Both the position numbers and the translations under genes were made by a program. This document shows positions 37,607-45,793 of a stretch of DNA of 64,000 nt, piece after piece; positions within the stretch are counted from its first letter, which is position 1; each line of letters begins with the position of its first letter. The DNA comes from Bacteroidales bacterium (GTDB lineage Bacteria; Bacteroidota; Bacteroidia; Bacteroidales; VadinHA17), in the NCBI GenBank assembly GCA_009877105.1, contig WXFD01000014.1:1-64000 (forward strand), in the 5' to 3' direction. Below the pieces are notes generated by a model. That model did not search any database. It worked only from the letters and a program-made list of their open reading frames with translations, and had not been told where the DNA came from.

Positions 37607-37990
37607 ATGAGTGTTTTACTAGATGAAAAAGATCTCCAGAAACTTATTGTTATCGGAGACAGGATTCTTATCAAGCCAAAGATGCCGCAGTCAAAGACCA
37701 AAAGCGGCCTCTACCTTCCGCCCGGAGTAAATGAAAACGAAAAGGTTCAGATAGGTTTCGTACTCAAGGTCGGACCCGGATATCCCATACCTACCATCAG
37801 TGACACTGACGAACCCTGGAAGAACAGGACCGATGAGCCGAAATATGTGCCGCTTCAGCCAAAAGAGGGTGATCAGGCTGTTTATTTGCAGAGTTCCGCT
37901 ATCGAAATAGAATTCAACAAGGAGAAATATATTGTTGTCCCCCAGTCTGCAATTTTACTGCTTCTGAGAGATGAGGGACTTTTTGAATAA
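37607..37990 (+). CDS. GroES-like co-chaperone domain protein
   Basis: 127 residues from the ATG at 37607 (a TTG at 37595 is the alternative). The body KLIVIGDRILIKPKMPQSKTKSGLYLPPG... resembles the GroES barrel, with a longer insertion than GroES (95 residues) and an acidic YPIPTISDTDEPWKNRTDEP stretch after the expected mobile-loop position. No groEL is adjacent. It may be a divergent co-chaperone. A -7-like TATTTTTG lies at 37580-37587. Its end overlaps the response-regulator frame. Confidence 0.75.
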   Translation: MSVLLDEKDLQKLIVIGDRILIKPKMPQSKTKSGLYLPPGVNENEKVQIGFVLKVGPGYPIPTISDTDEPWKNRTDEPKYVPLQPKEGDQAVYLQSSAIEIEFNKEKYIVVPQSAILLLLRDEGLFE

Positions 37991-38000
37991 TGCCGGAAAA

Positions 38001-38393
38001 ATGGAGACTGACTATCTCAAGGGTAAAAAGATACTGATAGTGGAGGATGATGCCTCAAGCAGATTGTATCTGAATAAGATACTGGAAAAAACCGGAGCGG
38101 TTCTGCTTAATGCATGTAATGGGGGTGAAGCTGTTGATATGGCAGCCGCTGACCGGTCAATCGATATAATTTTAATGGATATCCAGTTGCCGGTTATTGA
38201 CGGGTATGAGGCAGCAAGACGAATCCGGGAAATACTCAGGGATGTTGTAATCATTGCACAGACGGCCTACAGCCTGTCAGGAGACCGGGAAAAGATTATG
38301 GCGGCCGGTTTCGATGAATATATCGTCAAGCCGATTTTTCCAAAACAGCTGATTGAAAAACTTGTATCAGTTCATGGTAAAAAATCAGTATGA
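38001..38393 (+). CDS. Stand-alone response regulator receiver domain protein
   Basis: 130 residues from the ATG at 38001; an ATG at 37971 overlaps the GroES-like gene. One CheY-like domain with no output domain: KKILIVEDDASS (acidic pair), LMDIQLPVIDGYEAAR (phospho-acceptor Asp), QTAYSL and the Lys in YIVKPIFPKQL. It has every residue for phosphorylation. No histidine kinase adjoins it, so its partner is elsewhere. Ten bases after the GroES-like stop, so likely co-transcribed. Confidence 0.85.
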   Translation: METDYLKGKKILIVEDDASSRLYLNKILEKTGAVLLNACNGGEAVDMAAADRSIDIILMDIQLPVIDGYEAARRIREILRDVVIIAQTAYSLSGDREKIMAAGFDEYIVKPIFPKQLIEKLVSVHGKKSV

Positions 38394-38414
38394 AGACAGC
38401 CTTGGGGATTGCCG

Positions 38415-39590
38415 TTAATCATGATAAACCGCCAGGCCTGCGAACTCCTTCCTGAATGCTTCAATCTCTTCACGCCATCGTTGTTTTTCATATTCAACCG
38501 GCTGATTCTCAAGCAGCGAGATTCTCATTCCCGAATCACCTGAAAGGATGTCAAAGGGCATCAGCTTGTATTCATATTCATAGGGAGGTTCTTTGAATTG
38601 CATGGAATTCTCAGGAGTTGTCTTCAGAATGGCATCGAAAATTTCAAGTGCCGTTGCAACCGGATAGTACTTTTCAGGTTCTGTGACATGAATCTGTAAG
38701 CCGTTGCAATAAATCCCCCGGTATTTGTTGAAGGTCGGTATAAACCCATGTATTCTGAACATGCAGCCAGGAATTTTCCTGGAATCCAGGTTTCTTTTAA
38801 GTTTTTCGGGATCGATAAATGGTGCTCCAAAAAGCTCAAATGGTAATGTTGTTCCCCTGCCTTCAGAAATATTCAGTGCTTCTGTCAGGACCATGCCCGG
38901 ATATACAATTGCCGTCTGGAGTGATGGCATGTTGGGAGAAGGCAAAACCCAGGGAAGGCCGGTTTCATTGTAAAATGAGTTCCTATTCCAGTCCTTCATC
39001 CATATAACCTTGAGATCACACCCGGGAAAATACCTTTCCTTAAGCCATAAGGCCATTTCGCCGATTGTCATCCTGTGGCACAGGGGTATTGATGCACCTC
39101 CGACAAAAGTAAAGAATTCCTCCTTCAGCACCGGTCCGTCAAACGGCAGTCTCCCCACAGGATTGGGACGATCGAGGATCCATACGGGAATACCGGCCTC
39201 AGTACAGGCCTCCAGGCAAAGCTTTACCGTCCATATATATGTATATAACCGGGCACCTACATCCTGAAGATCCACTAAAAGTATATCAATCATGCTGAGC
39301 ATGGCAGGAACGGGTTTCCTGTGTTCACCGTATAGGCTGAAAAGCGGTATCTTGTAATACGGATGAAGCTGACTTTCCCATTCAATCATATTATCCTGGG
39401 TCTGACCGTGCAAGCCGTGCTGAGGCCCAAATATAGCAGATAGTGAACACTCTTTTGAGTTAAAAAGGAAATCAGTAATGTGGATAAAATCCGGTGTAAT
39501 GCTGGATGAATGACATAGTACGCCGATGCGTTTGCCTTTGAGACCCCGGGGGAAGTCATTCCTGATCTGTTGAAGACCCGTCTGAACCAT
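38415..39590 (-). CDS. DUF1343 protein, NamZ-type exo-beta-N-acetylmuramidase
   Basis: 391 residues. It carries the family pattern: KRIGVLCHSSSITPDFIH, SAIFGPQHGLHGQTQDNM, DILLVDLQDVGARLYTYIWT, WILDRPNPVGRLPFDGP and LSEGRGTT. DUF1343 was assigned to GH171, whose NamZ member removes MurNAc from peptidoglycan fragments. I see no signal peptide, so a cytoplasmic enzyme in MurNAc recovery is likely, or it may leave the cell by another path. Confidence 0.88.
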   Translation of the reverse strand: MVQTGLQQIRNDFPRGLKGKRIGVLCHSSSITPDFIHITDFLFNSKECSLSAIFGPQHGLHGQTQDNMIEWESQLHPYYKIPLFSLYGEHRKPVPAMLSMIDILLVDLQDVGARLYTYIWTVKLCLEACTEAGIPVWILDRPNPVGRLPFDGPVLKEEFFTFVGGASIPLCHRMTIGEMALWLKERYFPGCDLKVIWMKDWNRNSFYNETGLPWVLPSPNMPSLQTAIVYPGMVLTEALNISEGRGTTLPFELFGAPFIDPEKLKRNLDSRKIPGCMFRIHGFIPTFNKYRGIYCNGLQIHVTEPEKYYPVATALEIFDAILKTTPENSMQFKEPPYEYEYKLMPFDILSGDSGMRISLLENQPVEYEKQRWREEIEAFRKEFAGLAVYHD

Positions 39591-39791
39591 ATCTGATAAT
39601 TTTTGTCCTACGATTTGATATATTGCAGCCTGGGATACAACTGTCCGCAGAAAACTGAAGTTAGCTGAAAAAAATATTCTTTTACAGTATTATGGCTTAA
39701 ATTATTTGTGAATTGTTTCTTTTGTTAAATAATTTTTTCAAATACACAGGATCCTCTAATGCCGATTTGTTATTCAAATAACAATAATACC

Positions 39792-41561
39792 ATGAATAAA
39801 CGATTTTTAACAACCTTCCTGCAAATTATCTGTATCTTCCTGCTGATTACTTCCTGTGAAAAGCATAAAGACCATATTATTACCATCCTGGCAACCACTG
39901 ATCTGCATGGGGTTATCCTGCCATACGATTTTATTGAGAAGGAACCTCTGAAGGCTTCACTTGCTCACGCAGCCTCATACATAAGGAAAACCCGGGATTC
40001 TTCGGAAAATTTCATTCTGCTCGACAATGGAGACAACCTGCAGGGGCAACCAACTGTTTATTACTACAATTATATAGATACGACTGACACTCATTTCAAT
40101 GCCGAAGTAATGAATTATCTGGGTTACGACGCCGCTACAGCAGGTAACCATGATATTGAAACGGGTCACAGTGTCTACGACAGGATCAGAAAGGAATACC
40201 ATTTCCCCATGCTGGCAGCCAATGCAATTTCTGTCAAAACAGGCAAACCATATTTTTGTCCGTATACAATTATTGACCGCAGCGGACTCAAAATTGCGGT
40301 TATGGGCCTCATTACTCCCGCCGTTCCCAACTGGCTGCCTCCGGAGCTTTATTCCGGGATGGAATTCGGGGATATGGTTCAGGCCGCAGAAACATGGATG
40401 AAAGTAATTAAAAGGGAAGATCCCGATCTGATCATTGGATTGTTTCACTCAGGCTGGGACGTCAGGGAAAACAGCAATAACTTCGTTACGACAGGGAATT
40501 ATGATGAAAACGGAACCGCATCAGTTGCATGGAAGGTGCCGGGATTTGACATTATCTTTGCCGGACATGACCATAAAATATATAATGAGAAATTCATCAA
40601 TTCTGCAGGTGATACAGTTTTGATTCTCGATGGAGGGAGCCGGTCAGAAAAGATCGCAAGGGCTGATATAAAAATAACTTATGACAGAGTCGCAGGCAAA
40701 AAAAGAAAGTTATTGAAGGGAAGAATTATTGATGTCGGCAAATATCCGGCCGATCCTGGTTTTATCAATAAATTCGGAGACCGTTCGAAAGTGATTGACA
40801 AGTATGTCAGCACACCAATAGCCAGATCTGAAAAGACTGTTTCATCACGCGATGCTTATTTCGGTTCTTCACCATTCGTGGATTTGACACACTCAATCCA
40901 GCTTGAGATTACCGGCGCTGATATTTCATTTGCAGCTCCCCTTTCATTTGATGTTAGTATTCCTGCCGGAGAAATAACCATTGGCGATATGTTCAAGCTT
41001 TACCGGTTCGAGAATCTTTTATATACACTTTCCATGACCGGCAAGGAAATTGAAAGATATCTCGAATTCTCCTATTCCGGGTGGTACAATACCATGAAGG
41101 GCCCCGACGATCATCTCCTCAAGTTCCGTCTTGGGAAGGATGGAAAGCCCGCTCTTGCAGGGGGTGTTGCATGGCTGAGGAATCCTTCCTATAATTTTGA
41201 CTCTGCCGCAGGCATCGACTATTCGGTAAACGTCAGCAAACCGGATGGGGAGAGAATAGTCATCAGTTCCTTTTCTGACGGGAGGCCCTTTGATCCGGAA
41301 AAAACATATAAGGTAGCAGTTAATTCCTACAGGGGTAACGGGGGAGGGGGGCATTTACTCAAAGGTGCGGGCATCAGCAGGGATGAATTGCACAAGCGAA
41401 TTATAAGATCAACCGAAAGGGATTTGAGATTTTATATGATTAATTATCTTGAACAATTGGGAACAATAAATCCTGAAGCCCTTGGGAACTGGAAAGTTAT
41501 CCCCGAAAGCTGGGCTGCGATCGCGGCAGGAAAAGATTACAAATTGCTGTTTGGAAAATAA
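39792..41561 (+). CDS. Bifunctional UDP-sugar hydrolase/5'-nucleotidase lipoprotein
   Basis: 589 residues from the ATG at 39792, which starts a lipoprotein signal ending LLITSCEKH (Cys 21 or so). N-terminal metallophosphatase with ATTDLHGVI, DNGDNLQGQP, GNHDIETG and FAGHDHKIYN as metal ligands; C-terminal 5_nucleotid_C domain with VNSYRGNGGGGHLLKGAG. The family hydrolyses nucleotides and sugar nucleotides outside the cell or in the periplasm. It stands divergent from the NamZ gene. Confidence 0.9.
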   Translation: MNKRFLTTFLQIICIFLLITSCEKHKDHIITILATTDLHGVILPYDFIEKEPLKASLAHAASYIRKTRDSSENFILLDNGDNLQGQPTVYYYNYIDTTDTHFNAEVMNYLGYDAATAGNHDIETGHSVYDRIRKEYHFPMLAANAISVKTGKPYFCPYTIIDRSGLKIAVMGLITPAVPNWLPPELYSGMEFGDMVQAAETWMKVIKREDPDLIIGLFHSGWDVRENSNNFVTTGNYDENGTASVAWKVPGFDIIFAGHDHKIYNEKFINSAGDTVLILDGGSRSEKIARADIKITYDRVAGKKRKLLKGRIIDVGKYPADPGFINKFGDRSKVIDKYVSTPIARSEKTVSSRDAYFGSSPFVDLTHSIQLEITGADISFAAPLSFDVSIPAGEITIGDMFKLYRFENLLYTLSMTGKEIERYLEFSYSGWYNTMKGPDDHLLKFRLGKDGKPALAGGVAWLRNPSYNFDSAAGIDYSVNVSKPDGERIVISSFSDGRPFDPEKTYKVAVNSYRGNGGGGHLLKGAGISRDELHKRIIRSTERDLRFYMINYLEQLGTINPEALGNWKVIPESWAAIAAGKDYKLLFGK

Positions 41562-41585
41562 AACCTGACAATACTGCGTTTAAAA

Positions 41586-42215
41586 ATGAAGAATATAAAC
41601 GGGGTTAACACTGAATACATGAAGCTGCCGCTGGTTGAGGAGTTTTCAACGATCCAGGGGGAAGGATTTCATGCAGGCATGGCTGCATGGTTCATCCGGC
41701 TTGCCGGATGCGACGTCGGCTGCAGCTGGTGCGATTCCCGTTTCACATGGAATCAGGCGGATCATCCCATGGTAAATACGGATGTGATAACAGATCATGC
41801 AATTGCTTCTGGCATGAAATCTGCTGTGATAACCGGAGGAGAGCCTCTTATATGGAACCTTGATTACCTGTGTTCCGTTCTGAGAAAAAACGGCGTCGCA
41901 ACTTTCCTTGAGACATCCGGCGCTTATCCTCTTTCAGGTGAATGGGATTGGATTTGCCTTTCACCCAAAAGGAATAAGCCTCCAATGGAAGAAATTTGCA
42001 GAAGGGCCGATGAACTTAAAGTAGTAATTAAAAACAGTTCTGATTTTGAGTGGGCTGAAGAATACCGGAAAAAGGTGAAAAATACTGCACATTTGTTTCT
42101 CCAGCCCGAATGGAACAGCTTCGGGGAAATCATTCCGCATATAGTCGGATATGTTAAGCTAAATCCAGAATGGAGGATTTCCCTGCAATTACATAAATAC
42201 ATGCATATCCCTTAA
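41586..42215 (+). CDS. queE: 7-carboxy-7-deazaguanine synthase QueE
   Basis: 209 residues, family size. Radical-SAM [4Fe-4S] motif with spacing CX3CX2C in RLAGCDVGCSWCDSRF, and the leader VEEFSTIQGEGFHAGMAAWFIRL. It opens the SAM-dependent step in preQ0/queuosine synthesis. The rest of the pathway is not in the window. It follows the 5'-nucleotidase by 24 bases and precedes the PorE-like gene by six. Confidence 0.93.
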   Translation: MKNINGVNTEYMKLPLVEEFSTIQGEGFHAGMAAWFIRLAGCDVGCSWCDSRFTWNQADHPMVNTDVITDHAIASGMKSAVITGGEPLIWNLDYLCSVLRKNGVATFLETSGAYPLSGEWDWICLSPKRNKPPMEEICRRADELKVVIKNSSDFEWAEEYRKKVKNTAHLFLQPEWNSFGEIIPHIVGYVKLNPEWRISLQLHKYMHIP

Positions 42216-42221
42216 ATAAAA

Positions 42222-44171
42222 ATGAGATTGCCACTCTTCATATCAGTATTATTACTTTTCACCATTTCGGAAGGGAATATGCTGGGCCAGCAGAAATTTC
42301 ATACTTCGTCAAACAAGGCCCTTAAATTATACAATGAGGGGATGAAGTATTATGATTTCGTTGACTACAATTCTGCAGAAATGTATTTCAGGCATGCAAT
42401 TGAGGCCGATAAGGGATTCTATGAGGCATATATGATACTCGGAGAACTTCTGTCAAAACAAAAACGTTTTTCAGAAGCAGCAGATAATTACAAAATGGCA
42501 GTAAAAATCGATTCTGCATTTTACCTGCCTGTTTTCTTCAATCTTGCCGAAGCTGAAATCTCGACCGGAGATTACATTAATGCCCGAAAACATTATTACT
42601 TATACCTCAGCCAGCAAAATATTTCAGAAAAGAATAAGGCCATTGCAATCAAGAATCTTAAAAACTGTGATTTTGCAATTGAAGCAATGAAAAATCCCGT
42701 TCCGTTCAGTCCGGTTAGCGTGGGGGAGGGAATTAATACCTCCGATGATGAATACTGGCCTTCGATTACTGCTGACGGACAAATGCTCATATTCACGAGG
42801 CAGATTGCCACAAGGGATAAAGTTCAGGGCTACAATGCCGGACAGGAGGATTTTTACATCAGTTACCTGAAAGACAATATCTGGCAAAAAGCAATAAATG
42901 CCGGGGCGCCGTTAAATACACGGCAAAACGAAGGAGCACCAAGCCTGTCATCTGATGGCAGCTATATGTACTTTACTGCCTGTGACCGCCCCGGCGGACG
43001 CGGAAGCTGCGACATCTACTTTTCATCATTTAATGATGGCAAATGGTCGATTCCAGTCAACATCGGAAGTCCGGTTAATACCAAATACTGGGAATCGCAA
43101 CCATCTGTAAGTGCCGACGGAAAAACCCTGTATTTCTCAAGCAGCAGGCCGGGAGGATTCGGGGGCAAAGATATATGGTATACTACCAGGGGCGATAAGG
43201 GACAATGGCTGCCTCCTAAAAATATGGGTAGCATGATAAATACTCCCGGCGATGAAATGTCACCATTTATTCATTTCGACGGAAAAACGCTTTATTATTC
43301 TTCAGACGGTTTACCGGGAATGGGAGGCTTTGATATATATTTCACAAAACTGGGACCGGATAGTACCTGGAGCGAGCCAAGGAATCTCGGATATCCCATT
43401 AATACTTTTTCTGATGAAACAGGACTTGTAATCGAATCTGACGGCCAGAAAGCATACTTCTCCTCAAAAAGGGACAAACCGGGCGGGAAGAATATATATT
43501 CATTCTACCTGCACGAATCTATTCGTCCTGATCCCGTCTCATACCTCAAGGGTAAAGTTACCGACAAGGAAACAGGCAAAAGACTCGTTGCAGATTATGA
43601 ACTGATCAATCTGTCTACCGGCAGGAGTGTCCTTGTCAACAGCTCCGGTGAAGACGGGAATTTCCTGGTCTGCCTGCCTTCCGGATTTAACTATGGTTTG
43701 AATGTCCGAAAAAAAGGATACCTGTTTTATTCTGAGAATTTTATGCTCGAAGGCACACACACGGTAGTTAAGCCTTTCCTCAAGAATATTCTCCTAAGCC
43801 CCCTCAAAGTTGGGGAAAGCATGCTCCTGGCAAATGTTTTCTTTGAAATAGATTCCTGGCTTCTCAAAAAGGAATCCCTGAAGGAATTGAATAATCTGTT
43901 ATTGCTCCTTGCGGAAAACAAAGATATCATGGTTGAAATTGGAGGTTATACCGATGCGACGGGAACCGATGAACATAACCTGATACTTTCCGAAAAAAGG
44001 GCAATGTCGGTTGTTAATTACCTGGTCGAAAATGGAATCTCCGATGGACGGCTTAAATACAAAGGTTACGGAAATTCATCTCCCAGGGGCGACAATATTA
44101 CCTCTGAAGGCCGAAGGCTGAATCGTCGGACTGAGGTCCTAATTACAGGCTTAGCATCAGGAAATAAATGA
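42222..44171 (+). CDS. TPR / PD40 propeller / OmpA protein, PorE-like
   Basis: 649 residues. Signal peptide MRLPLFISVLLLFTISEGNMLG; TPR helices about 25-150; five or six PD40 (WD40-like) blades about 165-430, each with YFSSxRPGGxGxxDIY; a carboxypeptidase-D-like regulatory domain about 435-520; OmpA domain about 540-649 with NLILSEKRA, the peptidoglycan-binding site. Order and length match PorE of the type IX secretion system, a periplasmic link to peptidoglycan. The lipobox known in PorE is not visible in this signal peptide. Confidence 0.82.
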   Translation: MRLPLFISVLLLFTISEGNMLGQQKFHTSSNKALKLYNEGMKYYDFVDYNSAEMYFRHAIEADKGFYEAYMILGELLSKQKRFSEAADNYKMAVKIDSAFYLPVFFNLAEAEISTGDYINARKHYYLYLSQQNISEKNKAIAIKNLKNCDFAIEAMKNPVPFSPVSVGEGINTSDDEYWPSITADGQMLIFTRQIATRDKVQGYNAGQEDFYISYLKDNIWQKAINAGAPLNTRQNEGAPSLSSDGSYMYFTACDRPGGRGSCDIYFSSFNDGKWSIPVNIGSPVNTKYWESQPSVSADGKTLYFSSSRPGGFGGKDIWYTTRGDKGQWLPPKNMGSMINTPGDEMSPFIHFDGKTLYYSSDGLPGMGGFDIYFTKLGPDSTWSEPRNLGYPINTFSDETGLVIESDGQKAYFSSKRDKPGGKNIYSFYLHESIRPDPVSYLKGKVTDKETGKRLVADYELINLSTGRSVLVNSSGEDGNFLVCLPSGFNYGLNVRKKGYLFYSENFMLEGTHTVVKPFLKNILLSPLKVGESMLLANVFFEIDSWLLKKESLKELNNLLLLLAENKDIMVEIGGYTDATGTDEHNLILSEKRAMSVVNYLVENGISDGRLKYKGYGNSSPRGDNITSEGRRLNRRTEVLITGLASGNK

Positions 44172-44212
44172 TCTTGCAGCATAGCCGGGGAACATGATAC
44201 CAGCAGGAAGAA

Positions 44213-44250
44213 TAAAAAGGAGGGTGCCATACGAATTAAAGGCACCCTCC
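44213..44250 (-). terminator. Terminator downstream of the anti-sigma-like gene
   Basis: GGAGGGTGCC (44219-44228) pairs perfectly with GGCACCCTCC (44241-44250), loop of twelve. On the minus strand a T-rich run (complement of AATAAAAA, 44211-44218) follows, so it terminates transcripts coming from 44398. For the plus-strand PorE-like gene only TTTT comes later. Confidence 0.75.
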
Positions 44251-44397
44251 GGACTTCACGTTTTGTCAGGTCAGACATTGACTTCAATCAGATAACCCTC
44301 ATCAGACAGATTTTATGGTATTTCAGAATATTACTATTCATATGTACGGGTCAGCAGCTCTGATTTATAAATCCCGTGAAGCAATATTGCATGGTAA

Positions 44398-45132
44398 TTA
44401 CAATCTTTTCAAGATCTGTTTGGCTTTTTTCCTGTAAACACTCTCAGATTTTCCTATTTGCGACAGCAACTCCCTTGCCTTTATCAGTTCTTCGGTTTTG
44501 ATGTAGCATAATGAAAGATACCATTGCGCATGGTCAATGAACAAATTCTCATTATTGTCAATGACTTTTACAAATGAGCCTTCTGCTTCAGGATAATTAT
44601 TGATCTCAAAATTGGAGATTCCGTTTAAAAGGGTTGATTGCATATCGTCAGGCTCACTTTGAATTACCTTTTTAAAATAAATAGCTGCACTTCTGTAATC
44701 GTGGACATTGTAATATTCAAGTGCAAGGTTGAAATCATGATTCCCGCTGGTCAGTTCCGATCTGACGGACACAGATGGCTCGTATACTTGATAATATCTG
44801 TCAAGCAATTCATCAGTGCCCGCTCGTCCCCTCGAAAGCATAACTGCGCCGCCGATAATAACCAGCACCGCCAATACAGCTGCATATTTTACCCGCCGGG
44901 GATGCCTGCTGACCTGAATTGCTGCGCGTTTATGCTCTATATCAGCCAGCTTCGAACGGAGATTAATAATATCATTACGCGGTATGAATTTGTCGGCCTT
45001 TTGCCTTAGCTCAATTTCCCGACTTAGTTCCTGGTTCCCTTCAATTTCTTTAAGAAACCATTGTTTCTCTTTTTCATCCATTTCACCGGCAATAAACCTT
45101 TCGATGAAATATGAAAAATCAATTGTTTTCAT
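44398..45132 (-). CDS. Putative membrane anti-sigma factor with periplasmic TPR
   Basis: 244 residues. Residues 1-80 are a charged cytoplasmic region (FIERFIAGEMDEKEKQWFL...), like the sigma-binding parts of Bacteroidota anti-sigma factors but without a zinc motif. One membrane helix at about 82-99 (VKYAAVLAVLVIIGGAVML). Residues about 125-244 are TPR repeats on the far side (FNLALEYYNVHDYRSAAIYF, YPEAEGSFVKV). It lies 253 bases downstream of the precursor peptide on the same strand, and the ECF sigma gene is 4 kb away. Anti-sigma role is inference from layout and topology. Confidence 0.6.
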   Translation of the reverse strand: MKTIDFSYFIERFIAGEMDEKEKQWFLKEIEGNQELSREIELRQKADKFIPRNDIINLRSKLADIEHKRAAIQVSRHPRRVKYAAVLAVLVIIGGAVMLSRGRAGTDELLDRYYQVYEPSVSVRSELTSGNHDFNLALEYYNVHDYRSAAIYFKKVIQSEPDDMQSTLLNGISNFEINNYPEAEGSFVKVIDNNENLFIDHAQWYLSLCYIKTEELIKARELLSQIGKSESVYRKKAKQILKRL

Positions 45133-45280
45133 GGGTTCAATTATTTAATTTATAATGTGTCTGCATATAAAACTCATACGATGCATGAATAGCATTATAA
45201 TGCCTGACAACCTGATTACGGCTCGAAAGCACGTTGCACTCCGGCGATACAACGGCTAGTCTTAAATTATCATGTTCATC

Positions 45281-45304
45281 CTGAGCCGGATACTTCCGGC
45301 TCAG
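45281..45304. repeat. 10-bp perfect hairpin between peptide and anti-sigma genes
   Basis: CTGAGCCGGA, loop TACT, TCCGGCTCAG. On the minus strand it lies 82 bases after the peptide stop. There is no T run, so it may be a partial terminator or a 3' stabiliser of the peptide mRNA, allowing more peptide than anti-sigma to be made. Confidence 0.55.
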
Positions 45305-45385
45305 CCCGCAAAATCATTTTCCGGGTGAACTTAACTTAACTTAACTGGTTTCTGTTTCCTTTGTATATTTTATAATCTGCGTGAG

Positions 45386-45529
45386 TCAAATTTTCGGACG
45401 CGGAGGAGTCGGGACCACTATGGGTTCTGCTGGAGGTTCGCCACCACCTTTTATACGAATCATTTCTTCATCTGTCATTACATACTCACTGTAAACAGTG
45501 CTCATCTGTGAAAGGGTTAGATTTTTCAT
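45386..45529 (-). CDS. Double-glycine leader peptide (secreted peptide precursor)
   Basis: 47 codons, ATG at 45529 to TGA at 45386, on the minus strand. It begins MKNLTLSQM, a leader start shared with Bacteroidota GG-type natural product precursors (TIGR04149 style), continues with acidic residues (MTDEEMIRIK) and reaches GGG at 28-30. Cleavage after Gly29 would release GEPPAEPIVVPTPPRPKI, 18 residues, very rich in proline and with no Cys, Ser or more than one Thr. A C39 exporter that cuts after GG is 4 kb away; no radical SAM or lanthipeptide enzyme is near, so the product may be unmodified. It is a seen ORF with a fitting leader; export is inference. Confidence 0.78.
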   Translation of the reverse strand: MKNLTLSQMSTVYSEYVMTDEEMIRIKGGGEPPAEPIVVPTPPRPKI

Positions 45530-45598
45530 TTTTAAAGACTTTTATTGTTTGAAATTAATTATTTAAAGGCTTTTTATGTTTTATTTTTCATTGTTACA

Positions 45599-45647
45599 TG
45601 TCACTGATTTAAGTTTTGTGACAAAAAAATCAGATAATTTTGTGTCA
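45599..45647. promoter_or_regulatory. Candidate operator: repeated TGTCA motifs between peptide and CHAT genes
   Basis: The gap between the divergent genes holds TGTCAC (45599-45604) facing GTGACA (45618-45623) and a direct repeat TTTTGTGACA (45614-45623) / TTTTGTGTCA (45638-45647), 24 bases apart. The repeats are seen; that they bind a regulator or the ECF sigma is inference. Confidence 0.4.
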
Positions 45648-45793
45648 TCTGCTTCATTTTATTGTATAACAGAGCATTAGTTATTGGCTGCTTAATTAAT
45701 CAGACCTGAAGTCGGATTTTAAATATATCTTTTGATATTTTTGGGAACTGTTTGCATAGTCTTGCAGCGGGACAGGTGCAAAAGGGTACTTCC

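Noticed and set aside
44066..44287. Minus-strand frame with a lipobox-like LLVSCS
   Set aside because: It overlaps the end of the PorE-like gene and contains the terminator hairpin; codon pattern is that of a shadow frame.
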